A stretch of 13,820 nt of DNA from Ophioceras dolichostomum (taxonomy: Eukaryota; Ascomycota; Sordariomycetes; Magnaporthales; Ophioceraceae), in assembly GCA_003049485.1 (NCBI GenBank), contig PYST01000483.1:1977-15796 (forward strand), in the 5' to 3' direction. Positions 8,580 to 13,820 of the stretch are shown one piece after another. The notes beneath the pieces were generated by a model. That model searched no databases. It was not told the DNA's origin and saw nothing but the letters and a program-made list of their open reading frames with translations. Every line of letters starts with the position of its first letter. Within the stretch, counting starts at the first letter, position 1. The position numbers and the translations under genes are program-made.

Positions 8580-8634
8580 TTGTTATTATGCAAAACGGCC
8601 CATTTCGCACTTTAACCGCACGGCCGCTGGCAAC
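8580..8634 (+). repeat. 55-bp block repeated at 13018-13072
   Basis: It matches 13018-13072 in direct orientation at 49 of 55 positions. The shared start is TTGTTATTATGCAAAACGGC. It includes the start codon of the frame at 8588. The block begins within a few bases of the outer end of the right inverted repeat. Confidence 0.85.
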
Positions 8635-8875
8635 GGGCATTCCAGAACGCGACGTGCTGATGGATGAACTGTCAGGCTTACGGACTTTCGGCCCTCTCAA
8701 GAGCAATATGCAGGCAGCAGCCCCCCTTGACGGTCAAGAGGAATTCCGCGGTGCAATCCGTGACTGTTTGAGAGACCTGACGAACGATAATATCCCCGCC
8801 CCGCGACTCAGAATCGTCTCAGGGGCGTGGACGCGCTTAAGAGATATCTGTGAAGCGCGGACCCTTATCGTATAG
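8588..8875 (+). CDS. Hypothetical 95-aa frame starting MQNGP
   Basis: ATG 8588 gives MQNGPFRTLTARPLATGIPE and continues for 95 residues (EEFRGAIRDCLRDLTNDN, IVSGAWTRLRDICEARTLIV) to TAG 8873-8875. The first 16 residues recur at 13026 (MQNGPLRTLAARPLAT), and most base differences there fall on third codon positions, which suggests the segment was translated and conserved. No family is recognised. It lies directly beyond the right inverted repeat, whose insertion would have separated it from its own promoter. The ending may be premature, because coding-like sequence resumes in another frame at 8979. An in-frame GTG at 8543 is not a plausible start. Confidence 0.4.
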   Translation: MQNGPFRTLTARPLATGIPERDVLMDELSGLRTFGPLKSNMQAAAPLDGQEEFRGAIRDCLRDLTNDNIPAPRLRIVSGAWTRLRDICEARTLIV

Positions 8876-8978
8876 AGGAAAAATAGAGCGTTGTATTGTC
8901 AAGAGTGATGCTCTCCTAAGGAGAGGGGTCACCTCCCGTATTTATCGACAAAAGGAATGACGCGTGCGCGTTGACTAA

Positions 8979-9215
8979 GCAACCCAAGTGCTCACCCCTT
9001 TCCACGTGCCACTAAAACGCCACAATATCATCAACGGGGCAACGTTAGATGCCTCGATGATGGACACGATCAACCACATCCCAGAAGGCGAGCCGATTTG
9101 CACCATCAGATTGATCTAAACGCTTCCAGGGCACATCCCTGAGGCACTGCTTGCCCTAGTTTCAAAATATTGGCATTTCTGCCCCGTAGAGTCACAGCCT
9201 AAGCGACCGACCTAG
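8979..9215 (+). pseudogene. Coding remnant downstream of the MQNGP frame
   Basis: The frame is open from 8979 and reads RHNIINGATLDASMMDTINH then IPEGEPICTIRLI. After TAA 9117-9119 it continues with TLPGHIPEALLALVSKYWHF and CPVESQPKRPT to TAG 9213-9215. It has no start codon of its own and could be the 3' part of the gene beginning at 8588 after a frame change near 8870-8980. The family is unknown. Confidence 0.35.
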
Positions 9216-9563
9216 GTAGCTCAGAGACTCACAAGGACGGTTAGCGTACCCATCAATATTGCCACACATTTCACGGAGGCCTCGAGACTCGTTTTATTAC
9301 GTTGAGAGCTGCGCCAAGCGAGCACCGCCGCACTAGGCTAGCCCATTTCTGACCTTCCGCCCTCGTGGGACGAACCACTCTCCAAATTGTGACTCCGATC
9401 TCATCGGCTTCCGAGCATGTAAGCGACAACTTGCTGATTCCTCCCACATAAATTTGGGCACCGTTACACGTCGTTTTGGTTTATTTTCCCTCCCTTGCTG
9501 CTGCAAAATGATTACTTTTTTGACTTGCTTCAGACCAGGTAATTCTTGGATAACACTGCCATC
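9216..9563. promoter_or_regulatory. Upstream region of the F-box gene
   Basis: No gene is supported. A T/C-rich leader-like stretch (GGTTTATTTTCCCTCCCTTG, 9478-9497) precedes the F-box start. An ATG at 9508 opens a different frame that overlaps the F-box start and could act as an upstream ORF. A weak donor-like GGTAATTC lies at 9538-9545. Confidence 0.35.
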
Positions 9564-11337
9564 ATGGGCCAAAACTTCAGCCAGCACCCTAAGTCTCGGG
9601 GCGGTGATAGCCAGCCGCCTCCCTTGTCCCCATCGTCTCCGTCCACCTGCATTCCGTCCGAGTCTCCTCCCCCTTACTCTCTCGAAGATGAATTTCGAGC
9701 ATCAAAAAGTCCCCTTCCGGCCGATAAGCTTCAGCCCCAGTCAGAAAAGGCCCTCCCCCAGCCGGATACACCTTGCAAACCACTGCCTGCGTGGGCGCCG
9801 TCGAAAATGCACGATCATCAGTCGGAGCCGCAACCCACCATCAAGTATCACTCATCAACCACTCCGGGCACCACCGCCCACCCACCCGGCACGGACATCT
9901 TGGTCGCAGCCGCGCTCCAGAACCTTAGCCAAAGTCCCATCTACCGCCTACCGGACGACATCCTCCGTATGATTGGCGACCAGCTACACCAAGACGAACG
10001 TCAGCGCCTGAGGCATTCATGTCGGGTCTTCCTGCGCGCCTGTTCTGGGGTATACCCCATCCCCACCCTCCTGCGCGACAGAGTCGAGGCCGTTAAGCGC
10101 ATGCCTTGCCTGCCTCCATCGGGGGCCTTGAGAGGCGTGGCCAGTGTGATGGGCACATCTCCGGGGCCACGCAGTACCCGCGAAAGCCTTCTCTGTGGCA
10201 TCTGTTCGGCCGTCGCACGCGAGCCCGATTTTCTGGACAGGAGGCGAAGGGCGGTGGAATATCTCCACTGCTCTCGCTGCGAGGTCGACCACATGGCCCT
10301 GTTTTTCTCGCCGGTCGAGCGTCGCGCGCCCCCGTACATGCGCAAGTGCATCGGGCACGTGGGCCACGTTCAGCTGTGCAGTCACGTTTCAAAGACTCAG
10401 GCTTGCCGCCCTCGAAGCCGCGACCACTGCTGGCGCCGCCCCGCAGCCCGAGGTGCAACCGCCATTGAAAACGAGGGTTCGGTCCTGCAGCCACGAGGAC
10501 CATCGAACGATGCCAGATGGTTCAGTAGTCGACCAGCCGCACCCCCTCTTCGGCGGCGAGCCTGCGATGTGGGCTCATCAGAGCGGCGCAGTCAGCCTGA
10601 CATGGACGGGATATGTGCCTCTCGAGGGGGACTTACCTGGCCTGACCGCCCGGGCGCTCCGGGCGTGGCTCGCTGCTTTCCGAGAGCAGACCGCGCGGTT
10701 CATCTTACCGACGACGCGCCCGGCGGTGGCAGGGTCGTCGCCACTGGAACTCGTCTGCTTCGACCCGAACAACTGCGACTGCGTCGAGTACGAGGGCTCT
10801 GACCGGCTCGGCTGGAAGCTTGCCCCCGTCGAGTCGATCCACCCAGACATGTGCCGCGCGAGACGCGGTGGCAGAGGGCAACAGCGGCAGCAGCAAGATG
10901 CAGAAAGGGAGGAGGCCACCGGTAGCACCAGCGCCGTTATCAACAACCCACAGGAACCACTACCGCCATTCTGGAAGAACCCCGCGCACGTCGCCATGCG
11001 TCTGGACCGCACGTCCAACCCACATCTCGAATGGGTTAAGATCCAGCCCGGCGCCGACCAGAGGGGGTTATGCGTGATGTATCTCAGGAGGCTCGGACCT
11101 TGTCGGGTGCAAGGGCAGCTGTTCGACGGGAGATGTTCTCTGAGCTGGCTGCTCGCGCTCGACCCTGACTCGTACGGACTGACGGAGGACCACGAGGGCC
11201 AGGGTGTGTATTGGTGCCGGACGGAGGGGTGCAGGAACTACTTCCGGGACCCGGGGCGTCTGGCGGGTCTCGCTGACGTGAATCGGTGGAGTCGGGTGTG
11301 CCATGCGATCGAAAGGATGGGCATGAGTTGTTGTTAA
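9564..11337 (+). pseudogene. F-box protein with CxxC/H clusters, one-base frameshift
   Basis: F-box proteins recruit substrates to SCF ubiquitin ligases through Skp1. The start ATG 9564 sits in CCATCATGG; an upstream in-frame TTG is not used. The Pro/Ser-rich N-terminus holds MGQNFS (N-myristoylation-like) and PPPY at 35-38. The F-box is at about 124-162 (SPIYRLPDDILRMIGDQL, then RLRHSCRVFLRAC). A fungal-type Cys/His region follows: C211xxC214, C236xxC239xxxH243, C262 and C272xH274, ending KCIGHVGHVQLCSHV. At the TTT of 10387-10389 the sense moves to the next frame (QRLRLAALEAATTAG, LELVCFDPNNCDCVEYEG, QGVYWCRTEGCRNYFR) and ends at TAA 11335-11337, about 590 residues in all. Left unshifted, the first frame runs on to 10802 with an Arg/Pro-rich tail. 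One extra T could be a mutation or a consensus error, so the gene may be intact. Confidence 0.8.
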
Positions 11338-11834
11338 GAGCTGTCTGGGAGAGGAGGATAGGGCGGTTTGGTTGTTTCGTGCTATACTAGGTAGGTAGGT
11401 AGGTACCTAGACAGCGCGGTCGTGGGTCCGCAGGGCAGCCCGGTGTTCCCATGCCGCCCTCGACTCCTCCGGATTGGCCTCTGGTGACCGCGACCTAGAA
11501 AAGAGTGAGAATGGGAGACAGAGCAGGAGCCGTGGAGCCTTCTGTCTCAATCGAAAGACTGAAAGTTGCACTCTGACTGGTAGCAAGCTTGATGATTGCC
11601 CAAGTACCGACAGTCACTGGTTGCCTCTCTGAAAGTTGGCTAAGCTAAGATCTCCATCTGCTCTTCGCAGCCGAGATTATTATCCGCCCCTTGCGGTGGC
11701 GGCTAGCTGTCGCAGAAGCTGAAAGCCAGGAGCAGATTCCGGAACAGCTGTGAGGGAGACACGCTTAGAACATTCCTAGGCTCGCGGTCGCAGACGCCAG
11801 GATAGCGGAACGCGACTGCCTGGTGCAACTGCAT
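11338..11834. other. Intergenic region between convergent genes
   Basis: It separates the 3' end of the plus-strand F-box gene from the 3' end of the minus-strand NmrA-like remnant. No coding signal is seen. It contains a GGTA microsatellite (11387-11410). Confidence 0.5.
11387..11410. repeat. GGTA tetranucleotide microsatellite
   Basis: CTAGGTAGGTAGGTAGGTAC followed by CTAG. The ends form a partial palindrome. A shorter TAGGTAGGTA run also occurs near 12892 and in the inverted repeats. Confidence 0.8.
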
Positions 11835-12521
11835 CTACCGCCCCTCGAGGTTGTCGACGTACGGGCCGTCAGGACTGAAGTCGCTGGTCACGGCCCTGAC
11901 GATGCCGTCGGCGAGACCCTCGTCGTCCAACACGTAGGCCAAGGTTCCGGGATTGACAGCCCAGGACAGCCGCTGGCTGCGCGGGTTCCATTGCACAGCA
12001 TCGCTCAGCGGGCCTAAGGCCAGGTCTGACTGGAGCAGAGCCGGCTTGACGACTCGCAGGTAGGGGGTCTACCCCCGCATCGGAGGGCTCGCGCTGGGAT
12101 CCCGGCTCTCTCCAGGGAAAGTGGGGCGAACCTGACCGATCTCCGCGATTCGGACCGGATGTAGCTCAAGCCGCCGTCGAGGTCCCCAAAATCCCCACGT
12201 TGTAGTTGGTGGCGATCATGTTGCGATCTCGATTCCAAGGGGTCTGGATGTGTGGCTGTCCGTCGCAAAATGGGCAGAGAAGACGATGAGCTAGATATCG
12301 TTCTGCTCCGCCACTCGCAGGACCTCAAGTCGGTACACGTCCGGTGTGCTGTTCGTGAGGATGGTGAGGTTCAGGAACAAAACGTCCATATCGTCAATGG
12401 CTGTGGAGTAGTCGACAGCAGCCTCGCTCCATAACACAACCGGTTACGAAGCCTGGGCCGTGAGGAAGCCGGCGGTGCGGGTTTCGCGAATGTTACTGGC
12501 CAGCGGCAGTTTGATGATCAT
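11835..12521 (-). pseudogene. NmrA-like remnant with four in-frame stops
   Basis: A single minus-strand frame runs from ATG 12521 to TAG 11837-11835, 228 codons, with internal stops TAA 12446-12444, TAG 12293-12291, TGA 12218-12216 and TAG 12071-12069. The segments between them fit the NmrA-like pattern: SNIRETRTAGFLTAQA, AIDDMDVLFLNLTILTNSTP, LEVLRVAEQNDI, LIVFSAHFATDSH, TPYLRVVKPALLQSDLALG and TLAYVLDDEGLADGIVRAV, then FSPDGPYVDNLEGR. KPALLQSDLA lines up with RPGLIQQSLA of the copy at 6745 and RAGLLRHELT of the copy at 13154. The N-terminal glycine turn is missing, so the 5' part is absent or lies in an unseen exon. Four stops without an obvious shift point to a decayed gene rather than a single sequencing error. 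Confidence 0.6.
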
Positions 12522-12564
12522 GACGGCGGATGATTGGGCAGCCTTCTGATCCTCGCCGCTAAAT

Positions 12565-12640
12565 CACAACTTTTCCACCTCTCCCAACTCCCAAGATTTC
12601 CCCCTCGCATCCCTACATACTCGCTTCTTCACAATTCGCG
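12565..12640 (+). promoter_or_regulatory. Pyrimidine-rich leader-like tract
   Basis: The plus strand is strongly C/T-rich here (for example CTTTTCCACCTCTCCCAACT and TTTCCCCCTCGCATCCCTAC). Such tracts are common just upstream of fungal start codons and point to a plus-strand transcript beginning nearby. Confidence 0.35.
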
Positions 12641-12706
12641 ACACACATCCAGACGAGCGCCGACGGGAATACTAACACACGCTTGAGCGCCGCCAAGGCG
12701 CGGTCG

Positions 12707-12823
12707 ATGCAACAGAAGATCGTGCAGCATTCCACCCCCGAGACCCAGAAGCTTTCCGGTGATGTTTGTACCCTATATGTGGAGGCACTGGAACCAAGTC
12801 GCCGCCGAGTACCAAACGAGTGA
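12707..12823 (+). CDS. Small hypothetical frame or exon, 38 aa
   Basis: ATG 12707 gives MQQKIVQHSTPETQKLSGDV then CTLYVEALEPSRRRVPNE to TGA 12821-12823. The frame is also open upstream without a start (SQFATHIQTSADGNTNTRLS), so this may be an exon or a gene fragment. The composition is more protein-like than the 89-residue minus-strand frame over the same bases. It follows the pyrimidine-rich tract. The family is unknown. Confidence 0.25.
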   Translation: MQQKIVQHSTPETQKLSGDVCTLYVEALEPSRRRVPNE

Positions 12824-13017
12824 CGGATGCCCGAGTTGACAACGAAGCTTGAATGAATAATATTACGAGCTATGAAGTCCATTACTGCTTAGGTAGGTAC
12901 GTTTCCACCACTTATCGCTACGACCAGTTGCTGTCCTATGCCCCTGGTATGTCCCAAAAGAAATAGAATAATCAAACAATGCAAGTACGATTGAAAGGCT
13001 ATATACATGTTCGGCCT
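12824..13017. other. AT-richer spacer with TATA-like site
   Basis: No coding signal. It contains AATGAATAATATTACG (12851-12866) and CTATATACATG (12999-13009). The TATA-like element lies about 20 bases before the MQNGP start at 13026. Confidence 0.35.
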
Positions 13018-13072
13018 TTGTTATTATGCAAAACGGCCCATTGCGCACTCTAGCTGCCCGGCCGCTGGCTAC
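13018..13072 (+). repeat. Second copy of the 55-bp block
   Basis: It is a direct repeat of 8580-8634 with six mismatches. No inverted-repeat sequence is present upstream here, so this copy may show how the 8580 locus looked before the element inserted. Confidence 0.85.
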
Positions 13073-13157
13073 TCTGGGGCGGTGCCCCCTTCGTGTACGT
13101 GCAGAGCAGATCGTTGAACTCCTGCTGGGACATCTTGAGATCCTAAGACCGACCTAG
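13026..13157 (+). CDS. Short frame starting MQNGP, 43 aa
   Basis: ATG 13026 gives MQNGPLRTLAARPLATLGRC then PLRVRAEQIVELLLGHLEIL and RPT to TAG 13155-13157. The first 16 residues match the frame at 8588; the rest do not. The TAG shares the palindrome CTAG with the stop of the converging NmrA-like remnant. It may be a truncated gene start or part of a repeat. The family is unknown. Confidence 0.35.
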   Translation: MQNGPLRTLAARPLATLGRCPLRVRAEQIVELLLGHLEILRPT

Positions 13158-13803
13158 CCGCTTGGGTCACGGAAGACCCTAGCCCAGACTGCGTCTTTGA
13201 TCACGGCAACCAGTTTGAACCACTCCGATTTCACATCCGAATAACCGCCGGAGGGAGCGTCGATAGCGCGGACGACCACTGCGCTGAAGTCGTCCTCCAT
13301 AGTTACGAACGCCGCGGACTCGTGGTCGAAGCAGGTCAAGATCTGGCTCGGCTCGTACTTCCACTCGCTGGTGAACAGCCCTTCCGTCAGCTCGTGGCGG
13401 AGCAGCCCGGCGCGGATGATCGCGAGCATAGGGTGCCACTGATCGTTGGGACTATTGCGGCTTAGGAGGGGTCGCAGGTCGCCGATCTTCGTCTGCACCT
13501 TCCGGACGCCCCCGTCGTCCCTATCTGGGTAGTAGCCGGGGCTCTAGACGTTGTTCCGGGCGAAGTCCACGATCTGCTCTCGCGTCAGACGCTCCCCGGC
13601 GAAGAGCCCTGTAAAGACGATAGGGCAGAAGATGATGCGGCCGACGCGACATGCCTGAGCCTGAGTGAGTATCGAGTCCAGATACGACATGTCTATGTGG
13701 CGCTCTGCGAGAGATTGGCCAGCGGTGGTGGTGACCGGCACGCCGTAGACGATGTTGCTGAGGATTAGAAGATGGGATAAACGCCGTGATTGCCGCACTT
13801 GAA
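13154..13803 (-). pseudogene. NmrA-like remnant, 5' end cut by window edge, one TAG
   Basis: The minus-strand frame is open from the right edge and reads NIVYGVPVTTTAGQSLAE, DSILTQAQACRVGRIIFCP and LTREQIVDFARNNV to TAG 13546-13544. It continues in the same frame with SPGYYPDRDDGGVRKVQTKI, WHPMLAIIRAGLLRHELTEG, SAAFVTMEDDFSAVVVRAID and KLVAVIKDAVWARVFRDPSG to TAG 13156-13154. The order (adopted strand VYGV, helix, strand RIIFC, RAGLL, then EDDFSAVVVRAIDAP) fits the central and C-terminal parts of NmrA-like proteins and matches the copies at 6745 and 11835. The N-terminal Rossmann turn should lie beyond the poly-C edge. A possible intron 3' end (CTAATCCTCAG) lies just upstream of NIVYG, at about 13759-13769. 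GTG codons at 13798 and 13498 are not starts. Confidence 0.6.
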
Positions 13804-13820
13804 CCCCCCCCCCCCCCCCC
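13804..13820. repeat. Poly-C homopolymer at right end
   Basis: The last 17 bases are all C, mirroring the left end. On the minus strand this is a G run immediately upstream of a truncated gene. Confidence 0.95.

Noticed and set aside
9454..9972. A 172-residue plus-strand frame overlapping the F-box N-terminus
   Set aside because: It is a Ser/Pro/Arg-rich shadow of the Pro/Ser-rich F-box N-terminus in another frame. An upstream-ORF role for its internal ATG at 9508 is possible but not shown.
10001..11018. Several overlapping minus-strand frames (116-146 residues)
   Set aside because: They are GC-rich shadows of the F-box gene, Arg- and Cys-rich and without motifs.
12613..12882. An 89-residue minus-strand frame
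   Set aside because: It is Cys/Ser-rich and motif-free, and the pyrimidine-rich leader favours transcription on the other strand.

Overview
The window looks like accessory DNA from a filamentous ascomycete (Pezizomycotina). Three things point there: short GT...AG introns of 66-110 bases in a gene with clear family motifs, a fungal-style F-box protein with CxxC clusters, and several NmrA-like (atypical Rossmann) fragments. Most coding regions carry in-frame stops or frame changes. The whole reads as a gene graveyard, possibly subtelomeric or lineage-specific. Both ends are C homopolymers (22 and 17 bases), so the window may be one contig bounded by them. The base order alone cannot separate true pseudogenes from assembly or consensus errors.

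Layout. 200-1213 (minus): amidase-signature enzyme with four recognisable introns and one nonsense codon at a conserved Gln, cut off by the left end. 2230-3302 (plus): unrecognised Gln-rich gene, two TGA codons and a frame change. 3699-4701 (plus): broken gene with a Rossmann-like glycine turn near its start, several frame changes. 5442-6094 (plus): heavily broken coding remnant. 6143-8574: about 2.4 kb bounded by long, about 92% identical inverted repeats, containing an NmrA-like gene with one TAG and a C-terminal 24-base minisatellite; it is a candidate non-autonomous transposon carrying a host-type gene. 8588-9215 (plus): two remnants; the start of the first (MQNGP...) is duplicated at 13026. 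9564-11337 (plus): F-box protein with PPPY and an N-myristoylation-like start, broken by one frameshift. 11835-12521 (minus) and 13154-13803 (minus): two more NmrA-like remnants, so three members lie within about 7 kb.

Functional reading. No operon-like logic is expected in a fungus, and I see no coherent pathway. The co-occurrence of amidase, NmrA-like proteins and an F-box protein is typical of variable, expanded fungal families. The strongest signals are the inverted-repeat element, the NmrA-like cluster and the duplicated short coding start whose two copies differ mostly at third codon positions. Any stop codon is one C-to-T change from a Gln or Arg codon, so the stops alone do not prove RIP (repeat-induced point mutation). 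The amidase Gln is the one case where the ancestral residue is known from the family.
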